Positions 28,577 through 36,961 of a stretch of 64,000 nucleotides of DNA are shown in pieces. Source of the stretch: Streptomyces sp. DSM 110735. Lineage in GTDB: Bacteria > Actinomycetota > Actinomycetes > Streptomycetales > Streptomycetaceae. The first letter of the stretch is position 1, and every line of letters starts with the position of its first letter. Position numbers and translations under genes: made by a program. The stretch covers positions 1 to 64,000 of the forward strand of contig NZ_JACYHF010000002.1 of assembly GCF_016482685.1 (NCBI RefSeq), in the 5' to 3' direction. Under the pieces are notes generated by a model. The model was given only the letters and a program-made list of their open reading frames with translations. It was not told the origin of the DNA and made no database searches.

Positions 28577-28611
28577 CGACCCGCGACCGGCGGGCCGCCC
28601 ATCGCGGGTCG
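28577..28611. terminator. bidirectional terminator hairpin
   Basis: Arms CGACCCGCGA and TCGCGGGTCG (10 bp, perfect) enclose a smaller GGCG-GGC-CGCC hairpin. It lies between the convergent stops of the Gly/His-rich gene and the acyl-CoA synthetase gene. Confidence 0.65.
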
Positions 28612-28618
28612 GGAGCCC

Positions 28619-30145
28619 TCACCCGCCCGCCCCGGCACCGGCACCGGCACCGGCACCAGTCGGAGGGACGATCTCCCTCTTGAGGATCTTGCCGGTGGGT
28701 CCCTTCGGCAGCGCGTCCGTGATCCACACCTTGCGCGGATACTTGTAGGCGGCGACCCGGTCCTTGACGTACGCCCGCAGTTCGTCGGCCGTCGCCCGCG
28801 CGCCCGGCTTGAGGACGACGGCCGCACCGACCTCCTGGCCCAGATCGGGATCGGGAAGGCCGACGACGGCGGCATCGGCGACCGCCGGATGCCCGTACAG
28901 CACGGATTCCAGTTCCCGTGGATACACGTTGTAGCCGCCGCGAATAATGAGATCCTTGTTCCGGCCGACAATCCAGAAATACCCGTCCTGGTCGACCCGG
29001 GCGAGATCACCGGTGTGGAACCAGCCGTCCCGTATCGCTTCAGCGGTCTCCTCGGGGCGCTGCCAGTATCCCTTCATCACATTGTGTCCACGGATCGCGA
29101 TCTCACCTATTTCGCCGCGAGGGAGTTCCTCACCGTCATGACCGATCACGCGCATTTCCACACCGGTGATCGGAGTCCCCACCGAACCGGGCCGGGGTCC
29201 GGATCGCAGGGTATTGAACGAGGCGACGGGAGAGGTTTCCGACAGGCCGTATCCCTCTAGCACCACACAGTCGAATGCCTCCCGGAAATCATGCTGCACC
29301 TGGGGCGGCAGGGCGGCTCCACCGGAAAGGGCGAGCCGGAGCAGGGAGTCGTCGAAAGTATCCAGGTCGGGCTGCTCCAGCAGTCTGCCGAAAATGGTCG
29401 GCACTCCGGCCACGACCGTCACCTGATGCCCGGAGAGGATTTCCAGCGCCCGTCGCGCGTCGAATCGCGGCAGCAAGGTCAGACAGGCGCCCGAGGCGAC
29501 CGCGGCGTTGAGGGTGCAGGTCTGCCCGAAGGCGTGGAACAGCGGCAGGCCGCCGAAGATCACGTCGGCGGGCGCGAGCCGGAGCAGTTCGGTGGCCACG
29601 ATGTCCCGGTTGCGGGTGAGGTTGGCGTGGGTCAGCTCGGCACCCTTCGGTCGGCCTGTGGTTCCCGAGGTGTAGAGGAGCACCGCGGTGTCGCCCTCGC
29701 CTCGGTCGACCACGTCGTCGGCGGACGCGTTCCTGGACGCGAAGACCTCGTCGAGGCCGTCGGAGCCGAGGACGACCACCTCGGCTCCGGTCTGCCCGGC
29801 TCCGGCCCGCGCCTCGTCGGCGACGTCGTGCCAGGCGAACAGCAGCCGGGTCCCGGAGTCGCCGAGGTAATAGGCGACCTCCCGGGACTTGAGCAGGGGG
29901 TTCATGGGCACGACGACACCCCCGGCCCGAAGCGCCCCGAAATAGCAGATCGCGAACTCGGGGGTGTTCGGCAGCATGATCCCCACCCTGTCCCCCGGTC
30001 TCAGACCGGACTCCCGAAGGAAATCCGCCGCACGGGCACTGAGGTCGTCCAGTGAGCGATAGGAGACGGTGCGGTCTCCGATACGCAAAGCCGTTCGGTC
30101 CGGGTGGACCTGGGCACTGACTGTCACTTGCGCTGCGAGATTCAC
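28619..30145 (-). CDS. acyl-CoA synthetase (AMP-forming)
   Basis: 508 aa from the GTG at 30145 (VNLAAQVTVSAQVHPDRTALRIGD), with GGGGTGAG upstream; the open frame beyond it has no family similarity. ANL-superfamily motifs: LLYTSGTTGRPKGAELTHANL near 160, GYGLSETSPVASFN, GWFHTGDLARVDQDGYFWIVGRNKDLIIRGGYNVYPRELE and PKGPTGKILKREI with the catalytic Lys. The C-terminus is a Gly/Ala tail encoded by an imperfect GGTGCC repeat. Activates a fatty or aryl carboxylic acid to its CoA ester for the operon downstream. Divergent from the PucR gene. Confidence 0.9.
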   Translation of the reverse strand: MNLAAQVTVSAQVHPDRTALRIGDRTVSYRSLDDLSARAADFLRESGLRPGDRVGIMLPNTPEFAICYFGALRAGGVVVPMNPLLKSREVAYYLGDSGTRLLFAWHDVADEARAGAGQTGAEVVVLGSDGLDEVFASRNASADDVVDRGEGDTAVLLYTSGTTGRPKGAELTHANLTRNRDIVATELLRLAPADVIFGGLPLFHAFGQTCTLNAAVASGACLTLLPRFDARRALEILSGHQVTVVAGVPTIFGRLLEQPDLDTFDDSLLRLALSGGAALPPQVQHDFREAFDCVVLEGYGLSETSPVASFNTLRSGPRPGSVGTPITGVEMRVIGHDGEELPRGEIGEIAIRGHNVMKGYWQRPEETAEAIRDGWFHTGDLARVDQDGYFWIVGRNKDLIIRGGYNVYPRELESVLYGHPAVADAAVVGLPDPDLGQEVGAAVVLKPGARATADELRAYVKDRVAAYKYPRKVWITDALPKGPTGKILKREIVPPTGAGAGAGAGAGG

Positions 30146-30221
30146 GTCGTACTCACCCCAACTGTCGGGCGTGACCTTCGGAGAAATTACGGACACGAAT
30201 AACCAATCCGTCCGGAACTCC

Positions 30222-30253
30222 ACTGTACGACCATTTCGCAGTACAGTACTTCC
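30222..30253 (+). promoter_or_regulatory. palindromic operator and leaderless promoter for the PucR gene
   Basis: Inverted repeat ACTGTAC-N12-GTACAGT (30222-30247). Its right arm contains TACAGT, a good -10 hexamer, which ends 6 nt before the GTG start. That spacing places the transcription start at or next to the start codon, and no ribosome-binding site is present. Probably an autoregulatory site that also affects the divergent acyl-CoA synthetase. Confidence 0.5.
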
Positions 30254-31567
30254 GTGGAGACAAACAGCACCGAGGTCGCACGACTGCTGTCGGCCGTGGC
30301 TTCGAAAGTCAAGGTGCACATTTCACAGGTCACCGAAGACGTATGGGAATACATCGTTTCGGAGATCCCCGATCTGCGGGGCGACGAAGCGATTTTCGCC
30401 ATGCACAGAGCCAGCGTCAACGAGAACATCGCCACGATCCTGCACATGTACGAGAGCAATGTCCCGTCGGAGAACGTCGGGAGTCCGCCCGCGGCGGTCG
30501 AGTACGCGCGGCGACTGGCCCAGCGGGGAATCTCGGTGAGCGCGCTCGTGCGCGCCTACCGCATCGGCCACTGCCGTTTCCTGCAGTGGTGCATGCGGGA
30601 GCTGAGCCAGCAGGACCCCGACGGCGAGGTCTGCGCGGCTGCCGCCCACCGCATGCTCACCATGAGCTTCCGGTACATCGACCAGGTGTCCGAGTACGTG
30701 ATCGAGGTGCACCAGACCGAGCGGGACAGGTGGTTGCGCAACCAGACCGCTGTACGGACCGCTCAGGTGAAGGCGTTGATCGGGCACGAGCAGGTGGACA
30801 GGGAACGCGCCGACACGGACCTCGGGTACCGGCTCGACCAGAACCATGTCGGAATCATCCTCTGGCTCCCCGAGATGACGTCCTCCGACGAGAGCCGGAT
30901 CGACCGCCTCGACCGCCTCGCGAGCGAGATCGCCGGTCAACTCGGCTGTCGTGAGCGTCCGTTGTTCATCGTGCAGGACGACTGCCTGGCCTGGGCGTGG
31001 CTGCCCTGCGGAACGAACCGCGCGGTGCCTCTCGACGTGATCCCGACCGTGGTGGAGAACCGGGACTCAAGTGCCCGTGTGGCGGTGGGAGATGTCGAGC
31101 ACGGTGCGGCGGGATTCCGCACCACGCACCGACAGGCGCTCAGGGCGCAGGAGTTGGCGATGGCGGCGACGCCCGGCTCGCGGGTGACCGTCTTCGGCGC
31201 CGTCAGTCCCGTCGCCCTGCTGTGCGCGGACATCGACGACACGCGCACCTGGGTGTGGAACGTCCTCGGCGATCTCGCCGTGGACGACGAACACTGTGCC
31301 CGCCTCCGCGAGACCCTGCTCGTCTTCCTCAGTACCGGCTGCAGTTACACCGCCACCGCGAACCGGCAGATCCTCCACAAGAACACGGTGCAGTACCGGG
31401 TCCGCAAGGCGGAGGAGGCCGTCGGCAGCCCGGTCGCCGAACGCCGCACCGACCTGGAGGTCGCCCTCCTGGCGTGTCAGCACCTGGGGACGTCGGTCCT
31501 GCGCCCGGCTCACCCCGCCGCCACGGACGAGGCCAACACGCCGAGCCGTTCCGAAACCATGACCTGA
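30254..31567 (+). CDS. PucR-family transcriptional regulator
   Basis: 437 aa, GTG at 30254. The N-terminal part (about 1-170, with SALVRAYRIGHCRFLQWCMRELS) is an RsbR-like sensor domain of the PucR/CdaR class. The middle is a GGDEF-like degenerate domain. The C-terminal helix-turn-helix is YTATANRQILHKNTVQYRVRKAEEAVG (about 364-390), the standard PucR motif. It most likely activates the divergent acyl-CoA synthetase and the catabolic operon beyond in response to the substrate or its CoA ester. Confidence 0.88.
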   Translation: METNSTEVARLLSAVASKVKVHISQVTEDVWEYIVSEIPDLRGDEAIFAMHRASVNENIATILHMYESNVPSENVGSPPAAVEYARRLAQRGISVSALVRAYRIGHCRFLQWCMRELSQQDPDGEVCAAAAHRMLTMSFRYIDQVSEYVIEVHQTERDRWLRNQTAVRTAQVKALIGHEQVDRERADTDLGYRLDQNHVGIILWLPEMTSSDESRIDRLDRLASEIAGQLGCRERPLFIVQDDCLAWAWLPCGTNRAVPLDVIPTVVENRDSSARVAVGDVEHGAAGFRTTHRQALRAQELAMAATPGSRVTVFGAVSPVALLCADIDDTRTWVWNVLGDLAVDDEHCARLRETLLVFLSTGCSYTATANRQILHKNTVQYRVRKAEEAVGSPVAERRTDLEVALLACQHLGTSVLRPAHPAATDEANTPSRSETMT

Positions 31568-31591
31568 CGTACCGTCACCGCGACAGGATCG

Positions 31592-31622
31592 GCGGGGCCG
31601 GGGCGCGAGACCCCGGCCCCGC
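31592..31622. terminator. strong bidirectional terminator hairpin
   Basis: Perfect 12-bp arms GCGGGGCCGGGG and CCCCGGCCCCGC with a 7-nt loop CGCGAGA, centred between the convergent stops of the PucR and MscS genes. Confidence 0.75.
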
Positions 31623-31628
31623 GCCGAA

Positions 31629-32630
31629 TCAGCCCGCGCGTCCCGCGAGTTCGGCGCCCGTGTCCTCGTTGCGCAGCCAGATCGTGCGCTGCGGGAACGG
31701 GATGTCGATGCCCGCGGTGTCCAGTGCCTCCTTCACGCGGCGGCGGAGTTCCCGGGTGACGCCCCACTGCTGGAGCGGGACGGTCTTGACCGCGAGGCGG
31801 ACGACGACGCCGTCGGCGTCCAGGGACTGCACGCCCCACACGCTGGGGTCCTCCAGGAGGAGGTCGGTGAAGGCGGGGTCCTGGCGGAGGGCGCGGCCGG
31901 TGTCCTCCAGAACCTGGTAGACGGTGTCGAGGTGGGAGTCGTAGGCGACGGCGACGTCGAGGACGGCGCGGGCCCAGTCCTGGCTGTCGTTGCGGACCCG
32001 CAGGACCTCGCCGTTGCGGATGTGCCACAGACCGCCGTTCAGATCGCGGACGTGCGTCAGGCGCAGACCGACGTGCTCGACCTCGCCCACGGCCTCGCCG
32101 AGGTCGACGGTGTCCCCCACGCCGTACTGGTCCTCGAACATGATGAGCAGCCCGGAGAGATAGTCGGCGACCAGGCTCTGCGCGCCGAAGCCGATGGCCA
32201 GACCGACCACACCGGCGCTCGCGAGCAGCGGGCCGAGGGCTATGCCGACCTGGTCGAGGATCATGGCGGTGCCGAGCAGGGCCAGCACGATCGTGACCAC
32301 GCTGCCGAGGACCGAGCCGATCGTCCGCGCCCGCTGCTCACGGCGCTGCGAGGCGCGGGAGCGGTCCCGGAGCAGAACGGCTGCCCCTCGCCCGGAGCGC
32401 GGACGGCGCGGCTCGCCCTCTTCTCCGCCGGGTTCCAGAACACGCTGCACGACCCGGGTGATGGCCCGCTGGGCGACCCAGCGGATCACTCCCAGGACGA
32501 CGACGATGAGCGCGATGCGCAGCGGCACTTCGACCAGCGCCGTGGTGTGCTGCTCCAGCCAGTCGGGCCACGCGGCGAGCTGGACGGCGGTGGCTGCCTC
32601 GGGGTGCGAGGCGAGGTGCGGTGTCGGCAC
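31629..32630 (-). CDS. MscS-family mechanosensitive channel
   Basis: 333 aa, GTG with CGGAG. Three hydrophobic segments in the first 160 residues are followed by the pore-lining/MscS core VGLAIGFGAQSLVADYLSGLLIMFEDQYGVGDTVDLGEAVGEVEHVGLRLTHVRDLNGGLWHIRNGEVLRVRN (about 165-235) and the cytoplasmic alpha/beta domain. It opens under membrane tension to release solutes during osmotic downshock. Monocistronic. Confidence 0.9.
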   Translation of the reverse strand: MPTPHLASHPEAATAVQLAAWPDWLEQHTTALVEVPLRIALIVVVLGVIRWVAQRAITRVVQRVLEPGGEEGEPRRPRSGRGAAVLLRDRSRASQRREQRARTIGSVLGSVVTIVLALLGTAMILDQVGIALGPLLASAGVVGLAIGFGAQSLVADYLSGLLIMFEDQYGVGDTVDLGEAVGEVEHVGLRLTHVRDLNGGLWHIRNGEVLRVRNDSQDWARAVLDVAVAYDSHLDTVYQVLEDTGRALRQDPAFTDLLLEDPSVWGVQSLDADGVVVRLAVKTVPLQQWGVTRELRRRVKEALDTAGIDIPFPQRTIWLRNEDTGAELAGRAG

Positions 32631-32753
32631 GACTACTCCGTTTGCTGACGACTTTCACGTTCGGGTGCCGCCCCTACCCCGGATCACGCCAGGCATGATC
32701 GACCAGGTCGGACGGGGTTCTCGGTCCCGCCGCCGACCGCCCTCCCGCCGCCC

Positions 32754-32769
32754 GTCAACCCCCGTTGAC
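32754..32769. promoter_or_regulatory. inverted repeat upstream of gcvH
   Basis: GTCAAC-CCCC-GTTGAC, perfect 6-bp arms. The right arm overlaps TTGACA (32765-32770), a consensus -35, though no convincing -10 follows. It lies 95 bp before the gcvH ATG in the 234-bp gap shared with the MscS gene. I see no glycine-riboswitch-like structure in this gap. Confidence 0.4.
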
Positions 32770-32864
32770 ACTTCGTCCGCCGTACCGGGACGCCTCGCCC
32801 GATTCCGTGATCATCTCGGGCATGATGAGCCGCCCGATCGGCTACGACACCCCCTGGAGCGAGC

Positions 32865-33248
32865 ATGTCCCTCATCCCGTCCGAGCTGCGGTACGCCGAG
32901 TCTCACGAGTGGGTGCGCCCGGAAGCCGACGGTGCGATGAGCATCGGACTCACCGACCACGCGCAGAAGGCGCTCGGCGATGTCGTCTTCGTGGAGCTCC
33001 CGGTGATCGGGAAGACCTTCGAGGCTGGTGAGCCCGTCGGTACGGTCGAGTCGGTCAAGGCCGCCAGCGAGTTCTACGCGCCGGTGGGCGGCGAGGTGAT
33101 CGCCGTCAACGACGAGGTCGCCGAGGACCCCGAGCTGATCAACCAGGAGCCCTACGACACCTGGCTCGTCCGGCTCAAGCCGTCGAACACGAGCGACTAC
33201 GAGAAGCTTCTCGACGCCACCGCGTACCAGGCGGTCATCGCGGAGTGA
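32865..33248 (+). CDS. gcvH: glycine cleavage system H protein
   Basis: 127 aa, ATG at 32865 with GGAG upstream. The lipoylation site is ETVESVKAASE-like (GTVESVKAASEFYAPVGGEV; Lys near residue 66), and the typical end is NTSDYEKLLDATAYQAVI. Carries the aminomethyl group on lipoyl-Lys between the P and T proteins in glycine oxidation. Neither gcvT nor gcvP is in the window. Its last 14 bases overlap the 3' end of the convergent TspO gene. Confidence 0.95.
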   Translation: MSLIPSELRYAESHEWVRPEADGAMSIGLTDHAQKALGDVVFVELPVIGKTFEAGEPVGTVESVKAASEFYAPVGGEVIAVNDEVAEDPELINQEPYDTWLVRLKPSNTSDYEKLLDATAYQAVIAE

Positions 33249-33783
33249 ACCCTCCCGGTCCCGACCGCGTTCCCTTCCGCGCGTTGCGCCGGAGGAGATC
33301 GGCGTTCAGCGCCGTGGCGAACAGGCACCAGGCCGCGTAGGGGGTCAGGGCGAGGGCTGCCGCCCGGTCGGTGGCAGCCGTTCGCCGCAGGAGGTGCGCG
33401 TTGCCGAGGTCCAGCAGGACGGTGCCGAGCAGTCCGGCCGCCAGGTTCCGCCGCCGGAAGCAGAGGTGGCTCCAGGCGGCGTTCAGCGCGAGGTCGGCGC
33501 CCAGGGCGACGGCCAGTCGCGCCCGCTCCCGGCCCCGCGTCCGGCCGAGCGCCCTTCCTCCGGCCCAGGCGATCGACGCGTACAGCGGCGTCCAGACCGC
33601 GCCGAACGCCCAGCCGGGCGGCTGCCAGGCGGGCTTGTCCAGTGACCGGTACCAGGTGCTGTCGGCGTCGACCGCGCGCGCCCCGGCCACGGCGGTCGCG
33701 GCGACCGCGACGGCGGCAGTGGCGGTCCACCGGCGCGTGGCGCCCGGCGGCGGATTCTGTCGAGTGGTCCTCACGAAGGTCAT
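33235..33783 (-). CDS. TspO/MBR-family membrane protein
   Basis: 182 aa from the ATG at 33783 with AAGGGGG upstream. Five predicted helices and the family motifs WYRSLDKPAWQPPGWAFGAVWTPLYASIAWAGG and NAAWSHLCFRRRNLAAGLLGTVLLDLGNA. TspO proteins bind porphyrins and related ligands; roles range from tetrapyrrole disposal to stress signalling. Convergent with gcvH, overlapping it by 14 bp. Confidence 0.85.
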   Translation of the reverse strand: MTFVRTTRQNPPPGATRRWTATAAVAVAATAVAGARAVDADSTWYRSLDKPAWQPPGWAFGAVWTPLYASIAWAGGRALGRTRGRERARLAVALGADLALNAAWSHLCFRRRNLAAGLLGTVLLDLGNAHLLRRTAATDRAAALALTPYAAWCLFATALNADLLRRNARKGTRSGPGGFTPR

Positions 33784-33946
33784 CCGTACCCCCTTTCCCG
33801 GTGCGGCCCGCACGAACGGATCTTCCGCCCACAACGGGGAACCCGTGGGGCGGGACGCGCGCCCGACGGGACACGGGCGGACGCGTCGTACGAGAGACCG
33901 CAACGCCGTACCGCCGAGGGCGGACCGGTGCGGGTGAGGAGGCGAC

Positions 33947-34990
33947 ATGGGTGACAGAGAAGAGCGGGGCGGCAAGGAGGACCAGGGCAACCGGGGGTAC
34001 GGACACAAGCCGTTCAAGCGGTCCCGGAGTCATTTCACGGACCGGATCACCGCCGACGGCCGCGACGGCTGGCCGGTGGAGCCGGGCCGTTACCGGCTGG
34101 TGGTCTCCCGCGCCTGCCCGTGGGCCAGCCGGGCGGTGATCTCCCGTCGGCTGCTCGGTCTGGAAGAGGCGCTGCCGATGGCGGTGACCGACCCGATCCA
34201 GGACGACCGGAGCTGGCGCTTCACCCTGGACCCCGACGGCCGCGACCCGGTGCTCGGCATCCGCTACCTCGCCGAGGCGTACGAGAAGCGGGAGCCGGGC
34301 GCGCCCGGCGGGGTGAGCGTGCCCGCGATCGTGGACGTGCCCAGCGGCGAGCTGGTGACCAACGACTACCAGCAGCTCACCCTCGACCTGGCGACCGAGT
34401 GGACCGCCCTGCACCGCGAGGGCGCGCCGGACCTGTACCCGGAGCCGCTGCGCGAGGAGATCGACGAGGTGATGGAGGGCGTCTACCGGGACGTCAACAA
34501 CGGTGTCTACCGTGCCGGGTTCGCCACCCACCAGAAGGAGTACGAGGAGGCGTGCGCCGGGGTCTTCCGGCGCCTTGAGACGCTGGCCGAGCGGCTCGCC
34601 GGGCAGCGCTATCTGGTCGGGGACACGATCACCGAGGCGGACATCCGGCTGTTCACCACCCTGGTCCGCTTCGACCCGGTCTACCACGGGCACTTCAAGT
34701 GCAATCTGTGGAAGCTGACGGAGAACCCGGTGCTGTGGGCGTACGCGCGGGACCTGTTCCAGACGCCGGGGTTCGGCGACACCGTGGACTTCGACCACAT
34801 CAAACGGCACTACTACCAGGTCCACTCCGGCATCAACCCGACCGGCATCGTGCCGCTCGGCCCGGACCTCGGCGGCTGGACGACCCCGCACCACCGCGAG
34901 CGGCTGGGCGGCCGTCCCTTCGGCGACGGAACGCCTCCCGGTCCCGTGCCGCCCGGTGAGCGGGTCGGTCCTCCGGGGCAGCCCGCATGA
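33947..34990 (+). CDS. glutathionyl-hydroquinone-reductase-like GST (YqjG/ECM4 family)
   Basis: 347 aa, ATG with GAGGAGG. The thioredoxin-fold active site is VSRACPWASRAVISRRLLGL (nucleophilic Cys near residue 58), and the all-helical C-terminal domain contains RYLVGDTITEADIRLFTTLVRFDPVYHGHFKCN. This xi-class enzyme reduces glutathionyl- or other thiol-conjugated quinones. Actinobacteria use mycothiol instead of glutathione, so the native thiol is probably mycothiol (inference). Followed by a DUF4235 gene 28 bp downstream, probably cotranscribed. Confidence 0.88.
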   Translation: MGDREERGGKEDQGNRGYGHKPFKRSRSHFTDRITADGRDGWPVEPGRYRLVVSRACPWASRAVISRRLLGLEEALPMAVTDPIQDDRSWRFTLDPDGRDPVLGIRYLAEAYEKREPGAPGGVSVPAIVDVPSGELVTNDYQQLTLDLATEWTALHREGAPDLYPEPLREEIDEVMEGVYRDVNNGVYRAGFATHQKEYEEACAGVFRRLETLAERLAGQRYLVGDTITEADIRLFTTLVRFDPVYHGHFKCNLWKLTENPVLWAYARDLFQTPGFGDTVDFDHIKRHYYQVHSGINPTGIVPLGPDLGGWTTPHHRERLGGRPFGDGTPPGPVPPGERVGPPGQPA

Positions 34991-35018
34991 GAAGCGTCTG
35001 GCGAGGAAGAAGCCTCCC

Positions 35019-35324
35019 ATGGCGAAGAACACGACCAAACGCAAACTGCCGCTGGCCTACAAGCCGGTCGGCTTCGTCCTGAGCTGGACCGGCGGCGCGC
35101 TGGCCGGGCTGGCGTTCCGCAAGGCGTGGATGGCGATACGGCACGAGGAGGACGCCCCCGACGCGCTCGACCGCGACCGCGGCTGGGGCGAGATCCTCTT
35201 CGCGGCGGCGCTCCAGGGCGCGATCTTCGCGGTGGTGCGCAGCGCGGTCGACCGCACGGGGGCGAAGGCCATCGAGCGGTCGACCGGGGTGTGGCCGGTC
35301 GCGGACCAGGGGGGACGGGACTGA
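35019..35324 (+). CDS. DUF4235 membrane protein
   Basis: 101 aa from the ATG at 35019 (MAKNTTKRKLPLAYKPVGF). Two short hydrophobic helices (GFVLSWTGGALAGLAF and ILFAAALQGAIFAVVRSAV) separated by a charged loop, as in DUF4235 proteins of actinobacteria. Function unknown. Downstream of the GST-like gene. Confidence 0.78.
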   Translation: MAKNTTKRKLPLAYKPVGFVLSWTGGALAGLAFRKAWMAIRHEEDAPDALDRDRGWGEILFAAALQGAIFAVVRSAVDRTGAKAIERSTGVWPVADQGGRD

Positions 35325-35354
35325 TCCGGACGGGCGCCGTGGCACGGCGCGGTT

Positions 35355-35415
35355 CGGTTCGGCGGGTGGACGGGCGGCTCCGGCTCCGGCTCCGGCTCGT
35401 CCAACTGCCGAACCG
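35355..35415 (+). terminator. long hairpin after the DUF4235 gene
   Basis: Nested arms CGGTTCGGC/GCCGAACCG (35355-35363 and 35407-35415) and GGACG/CGTCC (35368-35372 and 35398-35402). The loop is formed by a short GGCTCC microsatellite. It lies 30 bp after the stop and 109 bp before the next start, so it is a likely terminator. Confidence 0.5.
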
Positions 35416-35524
35416 GGCGCCGGGGATGGGCACGGGGCCGGACGGGGGTACACCTCGTCCGCGTCTTAGGCCGGATGCCGCGTCAGGATGCGAGGTCCCT
35501 CCGCCCCGCCGGAGGATCACGATC

Positions 35525-36310
35525 ATGCGTCTCCTCACTTTCGCCCCGTCATGTGTCCGTCCCGCGCGACCCCGTGGTGCGCGGCTCCTCATATCCGCCC
35601 TCGCCTGCGGCGCCCTGCTGACGGCGGCCACGGGCTGCGGCGGCACCGACGGCCGGGCGAAGCCCGGCGGACCGGCGCACAACGGCAACCCGGCGGCGGC
35701 CGGCTCCGCGCACCCGGTGAACGGTCCGGGCATCCCCGGCATCGGAGAGCGGACCGGGGCGCGCATCCCGTCCGGCACACGTCAGCTCGTGGTGGTCTAC
35801 GGCGAGGACCGGGACTCCGCCGACAGCCTGGCCGTGCTGTACGAGAAGCACGGCACGACGTGGGACCGCACCGCCGCCTGGCCCGCGCACAACGGGCGCC
35901 GCGGCTGGACGACGGACCATCAGCTCGACGACGAACGCAGTCCCGCCGGTGTCTTCACCCTCACCGACGCCGGAGGCTCGCTCAGGAGCCCGGGCACCAA
36001 GCTGCCGTACTGGTACGACGACAACGCCTTCGCCGCCTCCATCAACCAGGACGACGAGAACCACGCCCACGACTTCGACTACGTCATCGCCATCGACTAC
36101 AACCACGTCAAGGGCACCCCGCCCTTCGACTGGAACCGCCCCGAGGGCGTCGAGAAGGGCGGCGGCATCTGGCTCCACGTCGACCACGGCGACGGCACCT
36201 CCGCCTGCGTCACCGTCCCCGAGTCCGCGATGAAGACCCTCCTTCACACCCTCGACCCGGCCCAGCACCCGGCCGTGGTGATGGGTGACCGGGAGCGCCT
36301 GATGCAGTGA
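35525..36310 (+). CDS. L,D-transpeptidase-like (YkuD-type) lipoprotein
   Basis: 261 aa, ATG at 35525 with GGAGG. A signal sequence ends in a lipobox-like LLTAATGC near residue 38, followed by a Gly/Pro/Ala linker and a catalytic domain. The domain shows GWTTDHQLDDERSPAGVFTLTDAGG and KGGGIWLHVDHGDGTSACVTVPESAM, fitting the H-x-S/T-x-x-C signature (Cys in SACV). Such enzymes make 3-3 cross-links in peptidoglycan or attach proteins to it. The motif is slightly divergent, so hydrolase-like variants are possible. Confidence 0.75.
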   Translation: MRLLTFAPSCVRPARPRGARLLISALACGALLTAATGCGGTDGRAKPGGPAHNGNPAAAGSAHPVNGPGIPGIGERTGARIPSGTRQLVVVYGEDRDSADSLAVLYEKHGTTWDRTAAWPAHNGRRGWTTDHQLDDERSPAGVFTLTDAGGSLRSPGTKLPYWYDDNAFAASINQDDENHAHDFDYVIAIDYNHVKGTPPFDWNRPEGVEKGGGIWLHVDHGDGTSACVTVPESAMKTLLHTLDPAQHPAVVMGDRERLMQ

Positions 36311-36340
36311 CCGGCGCTCTCGGTAGCGTGGGCATCTGCC

Positions 36341-36357
36341 GCATGGAGTGTCCATGC
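36341..36357. promoter_or_regulatory. inverted repeat in the FKBP leader
   Basis: GCATGGA-GTG-TCCATGC, perfect 7-bp arms, 50 bp before the FKBP ATG. It lies just downstream of TAGCGT (36324-36329), a possible -10. Could be an operator or a leader hairpin. Confidence 0.4.
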
Positions 36358-36406
36358 GTCCGGCGTGGCCGTGGGACGGCTGCCGACGAGGAGTGGTGAG
36401 GCCGCG

Positions 36407-36814
36407 ATGAGTGAACCGACGAAGCCCGAGGTCCACGTTCCGGAGGGGGACGCTCCTGCCGAGCTGACCGTCCGGGACCTGGTCGTCGGGGACGGGCCCG
36501 AGGTGAAGCCGGGCATGGTGGTCAGGGTGCACTACGTCGGGGTGACCTTCGCGTCCGGGAAGGAGTTCGACGCCTCCTGGGACCGGGGCGAGCCGTACAA
36601 GTTCGGTCTGGGCAGCGGCAAGGTCATCAAGGGCTGGGACCGCGGAGTGCGGGGGATGAGGGTCGGCGGTCGGCGCGAGATCATCGTCCCCCCGCGGCTC
36701 GGCTACGGCAATCAGTCGCCCTCGCCGCTGATCCCGCCGGGCTCGACCCTGGTCTTCGTGGTGGACCTGCTGGACGCGTACTCCCCCGTCACCGGGTGGA
36801 GCAAAGACCAGTAA
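36407..36814 (+). CDS. FKBP-type peptidyl-prolyl cis-trans isomerase
   Basis: 135 aa from the ATG at 36407. Single FKBP domain: VVRVHYVGVTFASGKEFDASWDRGEPYKFGLGSGKVIKGWDRGVRGMRVGGRREIIVPPRLGYG and LVFVVDLLDAY, with the conserved Tyr, Asp, Phe and Trp of the ligand pocket. No signal peptide, so cytoplasmic. Speeds proline isomerisation during folding. Confidence 0.92.
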   Translation: MSEPTKPEVHVPEGDAPAELTVRDLVVGDGPEVKPGMVVRVHYVGVTFASGKEFDASWDRGEPYKFGLGSGKVIKGWDRGVRGMRVGGRREIIVPPRLGYGNQSPSPLIPPGSTLVFVVDLLDAYSPVTGWSKDQ

Positions 36815-36868
36815 CCCTGGCCGCTCCTCCAGGAATGGGGACCGCACGCACACACTCCCCCGTCGAAC

Positions 36869-36887
36869 TATGTTGTCCCACCACATA
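36869..36887. promoter_or_regulatory. operator-like dyad upstream of the MHS transporter
   Basis: TATGTTGTCCCACCACATA, 14 of 19 positions symmetric (TATGT-n-GT-nnn-AC-n-ACATA). It is 75 bp before the transporter ATG. It shares the half-site CACCACAT with the 16-bp palindrome upstream of the 3-hydroxybutyrate dehydrogenase gene, 4.4 kb away. Confidence 0.5.
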
Positions 36888-36961
36888 CGACCCCGACCTA
36901 CGCGTTCCTACCGTGTGGCGACACGCAATCCGTCCCCGTCACACGCCAGGAAGTGGTGCCG

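Noticed and set aside
32650..32864. glycine riboswitch upstream of gcvH
   Set aside because: Looked for the tandem conserved purine-rich cores; only simple inverted repeats are present.
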